Shown here piece by piece: positions 18,778-28,563 of a stretch of 64,000 nt of DNA. Both the position numbers and the translations under genes were made by a program. Origin of the DNA: Leeuwenhoekiella parthenopeia (lineage in GTDB: Bacteria > Bacteroidota > Bacteroidia > Flavobacteriales > Flavobacteriaceae); NCBI RefSeq assembly GCF_020782115.1, contig NZ_JAJGMW010000012.1, positions 62,001-126,000 of the forward strand, given 5' to 3'. Numbering within the stretch: the first letter of the stretch is position 1; the number at the start of each line of letters is the position of its first letter. The notes under the pieces are model-generated. The model had not been told where the DNA came from. It worked only from the letters and a program-made list of their open reading frames with translations, and ran no database searches.

Positions 18778-19257
18778 TCAACTTGTCATTGCCGATTTTT
18801 TATTTAATATGCTATCAATCCTTCTCTTGTTCTCCTGTTGCAATAAGGAAGGATAAAAATTGAGTAGAACGTTTGGAATCATCATTGCAAATGCGAAAAG
18901 TATTCCGGTGGTTACGCCTTTATAAATAGCAATAAGAGCCACAAATGTGAAGCCAATAAGATGACTTATTTCGGAAAGGGTCATTTCCTTTCGAATTTCG
19001 TTCAAATCTGTATTTCTATTTTGCAGTTTTAGTTTCTGGTTAAAAAATCTGAAGAAGGTATTTTTTACGATCCATTTGAAGTATTGAATTCCGATTTTTC
19101 TATTCAGCCTTTGACTCTTAATAAAATTGAGATTTGATAACTTTTCATAGTATTTCGTTTTCATCAGAATAGCATTAAGTGCCATCCCTACGATCCAGGA
19201 AATAAATGACATCGATATTCCAAAGGTAAACCCCAATACTAGATGTTCAAAAATCAT
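18778..19257 (-). CDS. Small membrane protein, possibly CrtO-like acyltransferase
   Basis: 159 residues. Hydrophobic segments are at about 4-31 and 100-140. Between them is a basic region with WIVKNTFFRFFNQKLKL and EMTLSEISHLIGF. This layout, with SExxH before the second membrane hairpin and an Asn-Pro-rich end followed by a basic RRIDSIL tail, recalls the glycosyl-4,4'-diaponeurosporenoate acyltransferase (CrtO) family. The resemblance is from memory and weak. It follows mscS by 25 bp and is probably co-transcribed with it. Otherwise it is a hypothetical membrane protein. Confidence 0.6.
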   Translation of the reverse strand: MIFEHLVLGFTFGISMSFISWIVGMALNAILMKTKYYEKLSNLNFIKSQRLNRKIGIQYFKWIVKNTFFRFFNQKLKLQNRNTDLNEIRKEMTLSEISHLIGFTFVALIAIYKGVTTGILFAFAMMIPNVLLNFYPSLLQQENKRRIDSILNKKSAMTS

Positions 19258-19282
19258 ATTATTTTGATTTAATCACAAGATC

Positions 19283-20392
19283 TTAATTTTCCTTCTTCAG
19301 TAAATCTGATTTTCCGGGGTCATTTTTCTGTTGAGATGGAATTTTTGATACCGGCTCTGCCTGCATTTCAATACGGGTGCGTGGCAGGCTTTGCGGATAA
19401 TTTTCCTGAATAAAGACCACCAGTTTTTCGCGTACCAAAACCCTTAAATCCCAGGCAGTAGGGGAGTCTTTGGCACTCATCAGGGCTCGTGATTCTACCA
19501 TCTCGTTATTGGTGTCTGTGACCTGTAAGACGTTGACCTCGCCATCCCAAAGTTCGGTGTTTTCCAGTATTCGGGTGAGTTCCTTGCGCAGGGCATCAAA
19601 AGGCACTGTATAATCGGTATAGATAAAAACCGTACCCAGGATGTCTGAAGAGTTGCGCGTCCAGTTCTGAAAAGGTTTTTCAATAAAATAGGTGGTAGGC
19701 AATACGAGCCTGCGCTTGTCCCAGATTTTTACCACGACGTAGGTAAGGTAAATCTCTTCGATACGGCCCCATTCCCCTTCGACCACCACCACATCATCCA
19801 TACGTATAGGCTGGGTAAATGCGATTTGTATACCGGCCATAAGGGTTCCTAAAGCCTTCTGAGCTGCAAAACCAATGATGATCCCGGCAATACCCGCCGA
19901 GGTAAGCATACTTATGCCTATAGAGCGTATGCTGTCAAAACTCATCAAAGCAATGCTTACGGCAAACAACACGATCAGAAATATGATTACCCGCTCCAGT
20001 ACATTAAACTGGGTATAAATTTTACGTGCGTGGATGTTATCTGTTGCGCTCATATCGTACTTGGTGAGTATATGTCTTTTAAAAGCCTTGATAATCACGA
20101 TTAGCGCCCAGGTGATACTTAAAATAAACAGGAGTGTGCTCGAGTGGGAAAGTACACGTTCATCAACTATACTTAAAACTTCGTCATTAGTCTTTATAAT
20201 GCGCAAAATCAAAGCGAGCATAAACAGGGCAAGTGGTATTCTGATTTTACCTGCAAAATTAAGCGGCAGCATGGTTTTAGGGCTTTTGCCCAATTTGCGA
20301 AGTACAAAAAAGAGAACGGTAAAGGCTACCAGTCCGCAAGCAAGGGTAATCAATAAAAAAACCGACGTCTGAGAGTCTATCGTGTTGATCAT
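19283..20392 (-). CDS. Small-conductance mechanosensitive channel, MscS family
   Basis: 369 residues. There are about five membrane segments: residues 12-31, 47-62, 86-105, 133-150, and the pore-lining helix in SMLTSAGIAGIIIGFAAQKALGTL, whose Gly/Ala pattern is typical of MscS TM3. The cytoplasmic beta domain follows (IRMDDVVVVEGEWGRIEEIYLTYVVVKIWD), with a conserved VLPTTYFIEKPFQNW block. Such channels sit in the inner membrane and release solutes on hypo-osmotic shock. The C-terminal 40 residues (Pro/Lys-rich) are extra and probably disordered. Confidence 0.9.
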   Translation of the reverse strand: MINTIDSQTSVFLLITLACGLVAFTVLFFVLRKLGKSPKTMLPLNFAGKIRIPLALFMLALILRIIKTNDEVLSIVDERVLSHSSTLLFILSITWALIVIIKAFKRHILTKYDMSATDNIHARKIYTQFNVLERVIIFLIVLFAVSIALMSFDSIRSIGISMLTSAGIAGIIIGFAAQKALGTLMAGIQIAFTQPIRMDDVVVVEGEWGRIEEIYLTYVVVKIWDKRRLVLPTTYFIEKPFQNWTRNSSDILGTVFIYTDYTVPFDALRKELTRILENTELWDGEVNVLQVTDTNNEMVESRALMSAKDSPTAWDLRVLVREKLVVFIQENYPQSLPRTRIEMQAEPVSKIPSQQKNDPGKSDLLKKEN

Positions 20393-20633
20393 AATCTGGG
20401 TATTTCTTTAAAGCTAAAAGAAGTAACTTGAGTAATCGTTAATAAAACTTAAAACTCTTAAAATGAGCGAACTACAACGTTGGTAAATTTAAAATTGGGA
20501 TTTTATTTTAAGCGTTGAACCTTAATTTTTTGGGCGTAATCAGGCGGAAAAGGCAAAATTTTATTTTAAAATGTAAAAAATACATTTATTTTTAGTTAAT
20601 TTGTTTTTCAGCACATTATTCAAACGCTTTATT

Positions 20634-22820
20634 ATGATTTTCAATTCTTTCAGATTATTTACGCTAAGTTTTCTTCTGGTTCTAACCGGCATTACTTCCT
20701 GCAAAACTTCCGGAATAAATGAGTCGGTCAATGACCAGGTTAAGTCGGCTTACCTTTTTGTTTACTTTACAGGTAATGGCCCCGGTGAAGAGGCTGTGCA
20801 TTATGCCTTAAGTCGCAATGGCCTCGATTATTATGCGCTTAATGATGATAAACCCATTGTAGCTACTGATGCGATAAGCAATACCGGGGGGGTGCGCGAT
20901 CCGCATATTTTGCGTGGTGAGGATGGTATGTTTTATATGGTACTTACCGATCTTAAAACCCAAAATGGATGGAGCAATACCGAAATCATTCTGGCAAAAT
21001 CCAGTGATTTGGTTACCTGGGAATCGAGTAAAATCAATCTGGCAGAGGTCTTTCCTGAATTTTCAGACATCACCCGTGCCTGGGCTCCTCAAACTATTTA
21101 TGATGAAAAGGCCGGAAAATATATGGTTTATTTTTCCATGCTACAGCCGGGTAGCTATGACAAGATTTACTATGCCTATGCCAATGCTGATTTTACGGCT
21201 TTGGAAAGCACTCCCAAACAGCTTTTTTACAGTCCCGACGAAAAATCCTGTATTGATGCTGATATCATCAAAAAAGACGGCCAATTTTATATGTTCTACA
21301 AAACTGAAGGCACAGCGACCAAAGGGATTCGGGTTGCAGTATCAGACAGTCTTACGGGCGGCTATGTGCCTGTTGAGGGCTACGTAGACCAAACCGAAAA
21401 GGCCGTTGAGGGTTCTTCCGTTTTTAAAATGATAGACAGCGATACGTACATTTTGCTTTATGATATGTACATAGACGGCGAGTACCAGTTTGCAGAGAGT
21501 ACAGACCTCAAAAACTTTACGGCTTTGGGCGCAGCCGAAATTTCAATGAATTTTCACCCCCGTCACGGGACCATAATTCCGGTAACTGAAGCAGAAGCCG
21601 CTCGTTTACTCAAGGCTTTTCCGTGTAAAGACTTACCGCTTTTAGTAGGCGCAGCAAATTCAAACGTTCGCAACCAAAATGTTAAAGCCGGTGCAACGGA
21701 TAAGACGATTTACCTTCCGGTGTATCCAGGTACAAGCCTGACTGATTTCGATCCTAAATTATTAGCATTTCCCGGGGTTCAGGTAGAACAGAAGGGCGGT
21801 CAGAATTTTGAAAACGCCCCGGTTTCCTATACGCTCAGCCTTCCCGATGGTACTACAACAACCTATGCAGTGGAAGCTGAAATAGCCGGAAACCCTGTTT
21901 TGGATGGATACTACGCAGATCCCGAAATCATTTATTCTAACAAAGACCAAAAATTTTACCTGTATCCTACCAGCGATGGGTTTGACGGCTGGTCTGGTAA
22001 ATACTTCAAGACTTTTTCATCGACAGATTTAATAAACTGGAAGGATGAAGGCGTAATCCTCGATTTAACCAAAGATGTGAGCTGGGCGAATCGCAATGCC
22101 TGGGCGCCCTGTATCGCAGAGCGAAAGATTGACGGGAAGTATCAGTATCTCTACTATTTTTCTGCAGCTCAACAAATAGGTCTGGCTGTAGCTGATGACC
22201 CAGCAGGCCCCTATACCGATCTGGGAGAGGCTTTTGTTGGGGAGAAACCTGAAGCCATCAAAAGGGGAGGAGGTCAAATTATAGATCCTGATGTTTTTTA
22301 CGATCCGCAAAGCGGAAAAAGCTATTTCTATTGGGGAAATGGGTATATGGCAGGAGCCGAACTGAATGACGATATGCGCTCTATGAAGGAAGAAACCATC
22401 ACCGAAATGACTCCTGACGGCACCTATCGTGAGGGTACCGAAGTATTCTTTAGAAACGGAAAATACTATTTTATGTGGTCTGAAGACGACACCCGAAGCC
22501 CTAATTACCGGGTGCGGTATGCCACTGCCGATAGTCCGTTAGGACCTTTAAATATTCCCGATGACAATCTGGTCATTATGAAAGATGAAGAACAGGAAAT
22601 TTACGGTACCGGGCATAATTCGGTAATCAATGTGCCGGGAACTGACGACTGGTATATTGTGTACCATCGTTTTACGCGTCCTAAGGGGATCGCGATGGGA
22701 AGTCCGGCAGGTTTTAACAGAGAAGTGTCTATTGACAAACTCACCTTTACGGAAGACGGGTCAATAGTTCCTGTAAAGCCAACTCTAAAGGGAATTGAGA
22801 CGGTAAGTCTTCCGAGATAA
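20634..22820 (+). CDS. Lipoprotein with tandem GH43 domains (arabinan/arabinoxylan-type)
   Basis: 728 residues from the ATG at 20634; an in-frame TTG 33 bp upstream is rejected because the lipobox (LTGITSC, Cys about 23) sits correctly after this ATG. The first GH43 propeller has GGVRDPHIL (base Asp), SCIDADII (pKa-modulating Asp) and KAVEGSSVFK (acid Glu), about residues 35-325. An Ig-like linker follows. The second propeller starts at YYADPEIIYS and has QIIDPDVFYD and YREGTEVFFR. Both domains keep the three GH43 acidic residues, so both may be active. The likely role is removal of alpha-L-arabinofuranose or beta-xylose at the cell surface. It converges with the HTCS gene and is not in the main operon. 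Confidence 0.87.
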   Translation: MIFNSFRLFTLSFLLVLTGITSCKTSGINESVNDQVKSAYLFVYFTGNGPGEEAVHYALSRNGLDYYALNDDKPIVATDAISNTGGVRDPHILRGEDGMFYMVLTDLKTQNGWSNTEIILAKSSDLVTWESSKINLAEVFPEFSDITRAWAPQTIYDEKAGKYMVYFSMLQPGSYDKIYYAYANADFTALESTPKQLFYSPDEKSCIDADIIKKDGQFYMFYKTEGTATKGIRVAVSDSLTGGYVPVEGYVDQTEKAVEGSSVFKMIDSDTYILLYDMYIDGEYQFAESTDLKNFTALGAAEISMNFHPRHGTIIPVTEAEAARLLKAFPCKDLPLLVGAANSNVRNQNVKAGATDKTIYLPVYPGTSLTDFDPKLLAFPGVQVEQKGGQNFENAPVSYTLSLPDGTTTTYAVEAEIAGNPVLDGYYADPEIIYSNKDQKFYLYPTSDGFDGWSGKYFKTFSSTDLINWKDEGVILDLTKDVSWANRNAWAPCIAERKIDGKYQYLYYFSAAQQIGLAVADDPAGPYTDLGEAFVGEKPEAIKRGGGQIIDPDVFYDPQSGKSYFYWGNGYMAGAELNDDMRSMKEETITEMTPDGTYREGTEVFFRNGKYYFMWSEDDTRSPNYRVRYATADSPLGPLNIPDDNLVIMKDEEQEIYGTGHNSVINVPGTDDWYIVYHRFTRPKGIAMGSPAGFNREVSIDKLTFTEDGSIVPVKPTLKGIETVSLPR

Positions 22821-22844
22821 CAGAGCATCAAAAATACTTTACTT

Positions 22845-22880
22845 AAAAGCCCTCGTTACTTTGATAACGAGGGCTTTTTT
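22845..22880. terminator. Bidirectional terminator between GH43 and HTCS genes
   Basis: AAAGCCCTCGTTA and TAACGAGGGCTTT form a long stem with a six-base loop and A/T runs on both sides. It lies between convergent stops at 22820 and 22913. Confidence 0.93.
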
Positions 22881-22912
22881 ATCCAGAAATTATACGTGCT
22901 ATTAACAGCACT

Positions 22913-25900
22913 TTAAAGCGGATTCTGTTTAAAGGCGGAAGGTGTTCTGCCAAATTTCTCCTTGAAGATTTTCCGGAAGTATTTGGCATCGCCAAAACCA
23001 ACTTCGTAAGCGGCCTGCGATACGGTAAAATTTTCCTTTTCGATGAGGTAAGCCGCTTTCTCAAGCCTGATGTCTCTGATGTACTCATTGATGCTTTGAC
23101 CGGTAATGGCTTTGACCTTGCGGTATAGGGAAGATCTGCTCATCCCAATATGTTCTGCAATAGTCTCTACGCTCAGATCCCCTTCCTGGGTTTGCTCAAA
23201 AATGAGTTGTTTTAATTCAGCCAGGAATTTCTTTTCGTTTTCGAGAATCTTGGAATCCTCCTGATTATCTGGCACTTGAGATTGGGAGTCCTGAACCTTT
23301 TTAAGCAGAAATTCCCGACTTTCAATCAGGTTTTTAACCCGGGCTCGCAGCACCTGAACATTAAAAGGCTTTACGATGTAATCATCAGCTCCCTCGTCAT
23401 AACCCGTTTCGATGGTTTCGTGGTTACTTTTCGCAGAGAGCAAAATAACCGGAATATGCGAGGTTTCCTTTTTGTTTTTGATGAAATGGCAAAGGTCGAG
23501 TCCGTTTTTGACGGGCATCATTACATCGCTGATGATTAAATCGGGGATATATTTAACCGCCAGGCTAATACCTTCCTCGCCATCTTCCGCCTGAATGAGG
23601 TCGTATTCTGAACCAAGCGCACTTTCTAAAAACTCAAGAATATCCGGGTTGTCGTCTACGAGCAAAACCAGTTTGCGGGAGCTTTCCGCTTTAAGGTAAA
23701 CGCTGTTTGCCTTCGGTTCAAGATTAACAGGCTCTGAATCACTAATGCGTTTTTCAACCTCTTTTTTATTGATTTGAGGCCGCTCTTCGAGCTGAAGATA
23801 GGCATCAAGCAAGGTGTCGTCGTTCGGTATTTTTAGCGTAAAGGTGCTGCCCTGATTGGCTTTGCTTTCCACCTCAAGAAAGCCCTTATGCAGATGTGCA
23901 AATCTTCTGGAAAGCGCAAGGCCTATACCTGTCCCGTCTTTTTTAAACTTGTTCTCAGATTGATAGTACCATTCAAAAATGTGGTTGAGGTCACTGGTTT
24001 TGATTCCACTTCCGGTATCTGATACCACAATATTGACATACGACTCATCAACCTCCAGAATGACATTGATCTTACCACCATCGGGCGTGTATTTTATAGC
24101 ATTTGAAATCAAATTGTTTACGATCACGTGTATTTTCTCAAGATCACAATATACCTTTATGGTTTTCTGAGGCATGGTGACCATCAGGTTGATGTTTTTC
24201 TTCTTTACAACCGGTTCGTATCCCGAGAGCCACTGAGATAGGTTTTTGCTCAGATTGTATTCATTGATTTCCAGTTTACTTAGGCCTTCTTCGCTTTTCC
24301 TGAATTCTAACAGTTTATTTATAAAACTGAGCAGATTATCTGCATTACGGCGTATGAGCTTCAAGCTTTTGCGGTGCCTTTTATGAACAATCTCATCCAG
24401 CAAGGTTTCGAGCGGAGCTAAAATAAGGGTAAGTGGGGTTTTGAGCTCGTGCGAAAACCCGGTGTAAAACCGAATGCGCTCTTCATTGAGTTCGTGCTCA
24501 AGTTTGCGTTGTTTTTGTTCAAAGAGCAGCGAGTTTTTAAGGTGGATGCGTTCGGAGTAGTATTTGAGCCCACTAATAACCAGTATAATAATCACAACTA
24601 AATAGAACAGATACGCGGGTAGTGTGCGCCAGAACGGAGGCAAAATATTAATATCTAGAGTTTTTAAATCTGTGGCATTAGGCAGATTATTCTGTTTAAT
24701 TTTTAAAGTATATTTTCCTGGCGGGATATTACTAAAATTAATCCTATTAGCATTTTTAAGATCAATCCAATTATCGTTAAAGCCTTCAAGAATATAGGAG
24801 TAGGTGATATTTTCTGAAAAAGGAAAGCTAAGGCTTGTAAAATCAATCGAAAATATTGTCTTGTCATATGGAATATTTATTTGCTTTTTATACAGCATAG
24901 AACTGCTCAAAATTCCTTTGTCACCCTCTCCTGATATGGGTACAGACTCATTAAAAATTAATAGGTCTTCCAGAACAATTGCCCCTGCAGAACTAGTTTG
25001 ATCTAAAGCTTCAGGATTAAACTCAAATATCCCTCTATTACTTCCCAGAAAGAGTTTGTTAGAGGATGATTTTAAAATTGCGCCGAGATTGAATTCCGTT
25101 ATTTGAAAACTTTTGGGCAAGTTTATAGTTTCAATAGTATTGGTTTTAACATTGTATTTATTGATTCCCTTATCGGTAGCTAACCAGAGATAATTATCAT
25201 CCCAATTAATTATGCTATTTATAGTATTGTTGCTCAATCCCTGTGTCTCTGTAATACTTATTGCTTTTGTCGAATTAGGACTGAAGCGAATTAGTCCTCC
25301 GTGTTTGGTTCCCGCTACGACTTCTCCGGTTTTTAAAACAGTAATACTGTAAACAACGTTACCACGTAAATTTTCAAGGTTATTGGTGTGATAGGAATAA
25401 GCACTTTGATCTTCCAGATCATAACTTAGAATACCATTACCATAAGTTGCTAACCATAAAGTTCCTTTTGAATCCTCTGTAATATCACGCACATCAATCT
25501 TTCCAAAGGCTTTCTCCAAAGCCTCTTCATTGATAAAGTCTTTTTTACTTTCGGAATATTTAAAAAAGCCATCGCGGTTTGTGCCAACCCAAAGTTGTCC
25601 CTCTTTGTTCTCAAATATTGATCTTATATCACTTCCCTTGCCTATACTTCCTTGCAAATAATAAGACCATTTTTGAGTTTTCAAATTAACACAGGTAATA
25701 CCACCCTTATAAGTGCCGATCCATAATCTATCTTTGCTGTCTTTATAAATAGTATTTATATAGTTTGTAGAAAGTTTGTTGCTCGAGGAGTAAACTCCGT
25801 AGTCAAAATTTCCGCTTTTGAGATCATATAGGTCAATGCCTCCACCGTCAGTACCCAAAATAAGTTTGTTTTCAGATAATTCTTCAATTGCAAATACACG

Positions 25901-27013
25901 GTTATGCGCAATTCGTTCAGAGTTATACAAATCATTGCTTATTAAAGTCAATGCCTCACCGCTTGGATCAACAAAATTTAAACCGGCACTGGTTCCAATC
26001 CACATATTGCCCGAAGAATCCTTATAAAGCGCTGATATTGTTGCGTCAGAGACACTCGAGTTATTTTCTTTAGGTAGATACCATTTAATGGAGGGTTTTT
26101 CAGGATTATCAAAAAGACTTTCACGGTCTAAAATATTTAAGCCACCGTATTGAGTTCCAATCCAGATTTGACCAAAATCATCTTCTTCGAGAGATAGAAC
26201 TACATCGTCACTCAACCCTCTTGTTGTCTTTTGTTGGCCTAAATGAAATTCTTTTCCAGTAGCCGTAAATACTTTAAGTCCCGAGTGCGTTCCTACCCAT
26301 ACATTATTCTTTTGATCAACTAAAACCGCATTTATAATGGCTTCATCTTTGTTTTTATAGGGATAGCGAATAACTTCTTTTCTTTTGATATTAAGTTTAT
26401 TTAAACCGTTATCAAAAGTTCCTATCCAGACTATACTGTCATTTTGATTTGTTAAACATGATATTTTGTTTGATGAAAGCGAATTTAAATGCTCTGACTG
26501 ATGGGAATAAAAACCAACACTTTTATTGTTTTTAAAGATATGTAATCCTTCATCATAGGCTCCAACAAGCAATTTGTGGTCCTTAAGTTGTAATACTGAA
26601 TTAATGCTATTTGATATATAAGCGAGATCGGATTGGAAAAATGAAAATTCTTCGGTACGCGGATTAAAAATATTTAGCCCACCATCTGTTGCAACAAATA
26701 GCGAACCATTTTCACACCTCCTTATTTGTTGAATATAGTTGTTAGTTAGATTAGAAGTTTCCTGTCTGAATACTTTAAATTGATTCCCGTCATATCTGTT
26801 AATGCCGTCTGATGTCCCCACCCATATAAAACCAAGTTTGTCCTCTTCAATAGATTTGACCTGATTGTTTGATAGACCGAGGTCTGTATCAATAGTATAA
26901 AAGGTTAGCTTATTGGATAAACGTTCCTGTTTAGTTGTTTGATTTTGACCAAATAGGATCAAACCAAACAATTGAAATATAAATAATGTCTTAACAGAAT
27001 TTTTAGTTAACAT
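22913..27013 (-). CDS. Hybrid two-component system sensor/regulator (HTCS)
   Basis: 1366 residues in one chain. A signal peptide leads to a periplasmic sensor of about 14 two-component propeller repeats (GTSDGINRYDG-like, 30-690) and a Y_Y_Y domain (about 700-785). Next are a membrane helix (about 795-817), the histidine kinase core with phospho-acceptor His855 in GFSHELKTPLT, and the ATPase domain with NLISNAIKYTPDGG and GTGIGLALSRR. A receiver domain has Asp1163 in LIISDVMMPV, and the AraC-type double HTH covers about 1255-1366. HTCS proteins sense an oligosaccharide from the target glycan and activate the neighbouring susCD operon. It is divergent from the GH43_24-like/susCD transcript, the usual arrangement. 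Base composition drops toward A/T in the sensor half. Confidence 0.96.
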   Translation of the reverse strand: MLTKNSVKTLFIFQLFGLILFGQNQTTKQERLSNKLTFYTIDTDLGLSNNQVKSIEEDKLGFIWVGTSDGINRYDGNQFKVFRQETSNLTNNYIQQIRRCENGSLFVATDGGLNIFNPRTEEFSFFQSDLAYISNSINSVLQLKDHKLLVGAYDEGLHIFKNNKSVGFYSHQSEHLNSLSSNKISCLTNQNDSIVWIGTFDNGLNKLNIKRKEVIRYPYKNKDEAIINAVLVDQKNNVWVGTHSGLKVFTATGKEFHLGQQKTTRGLSDDVVLSLEEDDFGQIWIGTQYGGLNILDRESLFDNPEKPSIKWYLPKENNSSVSDATISALYKDSSGNMWIGTSAGLNFVDPSGEALTLISNDLYNSERIAHNRVFAIEELSENKLILGTDGGGIDLYDLKSGNFDYGVYSSSNKLSTNYINTIYKDSKDRLWIGTYKGGITCVNLKTQKWSYYLQGSIGKGSDIRSIFENKEGQLWVGTNRDGFFKYSESKKDFINEEALEKAFGKIDVRDITEDSKGTLWLATYGNGILSYDLEDQSAYSYHTNNLENLRGNVVYSITVLKTGEVVAGTKHGGLIRFSPNSTKAISITETQGLSNNTINSIINWDDNYLWLATDKGINKYNVKTNTIETINLPKSFQITEFNLGAILKSSSNKLFLGSNRGIFEFNPEALDQTSSAGAIVLEDLLIFNESVPISGEGDKGILSSSMLYKKQINIPYDKTIFSIDFTSLSFPFSENITYSYILEGFNDNWIDLKNANRINFSNIPPGKYTLKIKQNNLPNATDLKTLDINILPPFWRTLPAYLFYLVVIIILVISGLKYYSERIHLKNSLLFEQKQRKLEHELNEERIRFYTGFSHELKTPLTLILAPLETLLDEIVHKRHRKSLKLIRRNADNLLSFINKLLEFRKSEEGLSKLEINEYNLSKNLSQWLSGYEPVVKKKNINLMVTMPQKTIKVYCDLEKIHVIVNNLISNAIKYTPDGGKINVILEVDESYVNIVVSDTGSGIKTSDLNHIFEWYYQSENKFKKDGTGIGLALSRRFAHLHKGFLEVESKANQGSTFTLKIPNDDTLLDAYLQLEERPQINKKEVEKRISDSEPVNLEPKANSVYLKAESSRKLVLLVDDNPDILEFLESALGSEYDLIQAEDGEEGISLAVKYIPDLIISDVMMPVKNGLDLCHFIKNKKETSHIPVILLSAKSNHETIETGYDEGADDYIVKPFNVQVLRARVKNLIESREFLLKKVQDSQSQVPDNQEDSKILENEKKFLAELKQLIFEQTQEGDLSVETIAEHIGMSRSSLYRKVKAITGQSINEYIRDIRLEKAAYLIEKENFTVSQAAYEVGFGDAKYFRKIFKEKFGRTPSAFKQNPL

Positions 27014-27086
27014 CTTAATGACTTCTAAATTGTGAATTGTTATTAAAAATAAGACATTAGTTTGATAAACCGTTGTTATGGTGGGT

Positions 27087-27161
27087 TTTTGAACGGTATA
27101 CCCCCTAAGATTTCCCCAGCCACCCCCGTATCACTTCACATAATATTGGGAAACTTGTAAA
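27087..27161 (+). promoter_or_regulatory. Candidate HTCS operator/promoter of the susCD transcript
   Basis: Within the 228-bp divergent gap: TTTTGA (27087-27092), a C-rich direct repeat CCCCCTAA (27101) and CCCCCGTA (27123) spaced 22 bp, and GGAAACTTGTAAA (27149-27161). The first repeat is preceded by TATA (TATACCCCCTAA). The same elements in the same order lie upstream of the 37819 gene. Spacing of two helical turns is what an AraC-type dimer would need. Confidence 0.65.
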
Positions 27162-27241
27162 TGTAAAATTGCTAAAGATTTATTAAAAAAGCGAAAGTCT
27201 CATGCAAGTCTTAAACAATCATGTTAGAAATAATATCCTAA

Positions 27242-28405
27242 ATGCGTCTTATTAATCTTTATTTCCTATTGGTAGCTTTTGCAATTAGCGCATTGACTAA
27301 TGCCCAGCAAAATATTAGGAATACCTCTTTTCTTCCCGGAAAGGTATGGTATGATATGCAAGGAGATACTATAAATGCTCATGGGGCTGGTTTTTACTAC
27401 GAGAAAGGGGTTTACTACTGGTATGGCGAGCACAAGAGTCGCAATAGTTTGGCTGAAGTAGGTGTTCACGTTTATAGCTCAAAAGATCTCCTCAATTGGA
27501 AAAATGAAGGTGTTGCCCTTGAAGTGAGTAAAGAGGCATCTTCTGAAATTACTAGAGGCTCGGTCATTGAGAGACCTAAAGTTGTTTATAATGAGAAAAC
27601 CGGAAAATATGTGCTGTGGTTTCATCTTGAACTTAAAGGAAAAGGATACGAGGCAGCGAGAACAGGGGTGGCAGTCAGTGATTCACCCGTTGGACCTTTC
27701 AGGTATTTAAAATCGTACAGACCGAATGCAGGTGTGTGGCCACAAAATTTTAATTCTCACCAGAAAAAGACAAACTCTAAAGAATCTTCCTATAAGTGGT
27801 GGACAAAAAAATGGTCAGAAGCTCTTGTAGATGGTCTATACGTTCGCAGAGACTTTGAAGAAGGGCAAATGTCAAGAGATATGACTGTTTTTGTGGATGA
27901 CGACGGGAAAGCGTATCACATACACTCTTCAGAAGAGAATCAAACGCTGCATATATCACTTTTGACAGAAGATTACCTAGACTTTACTGACACCTGGGTT
28001 CGGGTGCAGCCTGGTGGACAAAACGAGGCTCCTGCTGTCTTTAAAAATGGCGATTATTATTATATGATTACTTCGGGCTTGACTGGTTGGGATCCTAACT
28101 CTGCCCGTTCTTTCCGGGCAAGATCAATGCTTGGTCCCTGGCAAAGTCTTGGCAACCCGTCAAAAGGAAAAGGGGCTGAAGTTACATTTAATTCGCAAAG
28201 CACTTATGTGTTGCCTGTAGAAGATAGAAAAGATACTTTCATTTTTATGGCTGATCGCTGGAACCCCAAAAATCATCAGGATGGAAGGTATGTGTGGTTG
28301 CCAGTAATTATAAATAATGAAGGAAACCCTGAAATTAAATGGACTGATGAATGGAATTTTAACGAAAAAAGCTATTCAACTGAAAATGAATTAGGTGGAA
28401 AATAA
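27242..28405 (+). CDS. GH43 glycoside hydrolase, exo-beta-1,3-galactanase-like (GH43_24 type)
   Basis: 387 residues with a signal peptide (1-21, ending LTNAQQ). The start of the domain, VWYDMQGDTINAHGAGFYYE and YYWYGEHK, plus the block QNEAPAVFKNGDYYYMITSG near 258-277, match the GH43_24/_34 group. In this group the usual Asp base is replaced and a Glu in the EAP motif is the acid. Members release galactose from beta-1,3-galactan even next to branch points, as in arabinogalactan proteins. It has no sorting domain and is probably periplasmic. It is the first gene of the presumed susCD operon, under the candidate HTCS operator; its stop is 158 bp from susC, a gap that holds no other gene. The subfamily is from motif memory. 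Confidence 0.8.
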   Translation: MRLINLYFLLVAFAISALTNAQQNIRNTSFLPGKVWYDMQGDTINAHGAGFYYEKGVYYWYGEHKSRNSLAEVGVHVYSSKDLLNWKNEGVALEVSKEASSEITRGSVIERPKVVYNEKTGKYVLWFHLELKGKGYEAARTGVAVSDSPVGPFRYLKSYRPNAGVWPQNFNSHQKKTNSKESSYKWWTKKWSEALVDGLYVRRDFEEGQMSRDMTVFVDDDGKAYHIHSSEENQTLHISLLTEDYLDFTDTWVRVQPGGQNEAPAVFKNGDYYYMITSGLTGWDPNSARSFRARSMLGPWQSLGNPSKGKGAEVTFNSQSTYVLPVEDRKDTFIFMADRWNPKNHQDGRYVWLPVIINNEGNPEIKWTDEWNFNEKSYSTENELGGK

Positions 28406-28563
28406 AATGCGATACCTCAATCGATATCGTAAACCAGTAATCAATAATTAAAACTATTAAACTATGATCAAACCAGACGACTTAAGTCTTTGCCTTTTAA
28501 AGCAACCCAACTGTAAACTATGAAACTATTGATAAAAACTACCTTAAGATTAGAACAATAATT

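Noticed and set aside
20601-20634. TTG start 11 codons upstream for the tandem GH43 gene
   Set aside because: The ATG at 20634 places the lipoprotein signal at the correct distance from the N-terminus.
28406-28563. A gene or operator between the GH43_24-like gene and susC
   Set aside because: Only short frames and no C-rich repeat like those at 27101 and 37649; it is probably an internal spacer of the transcript.
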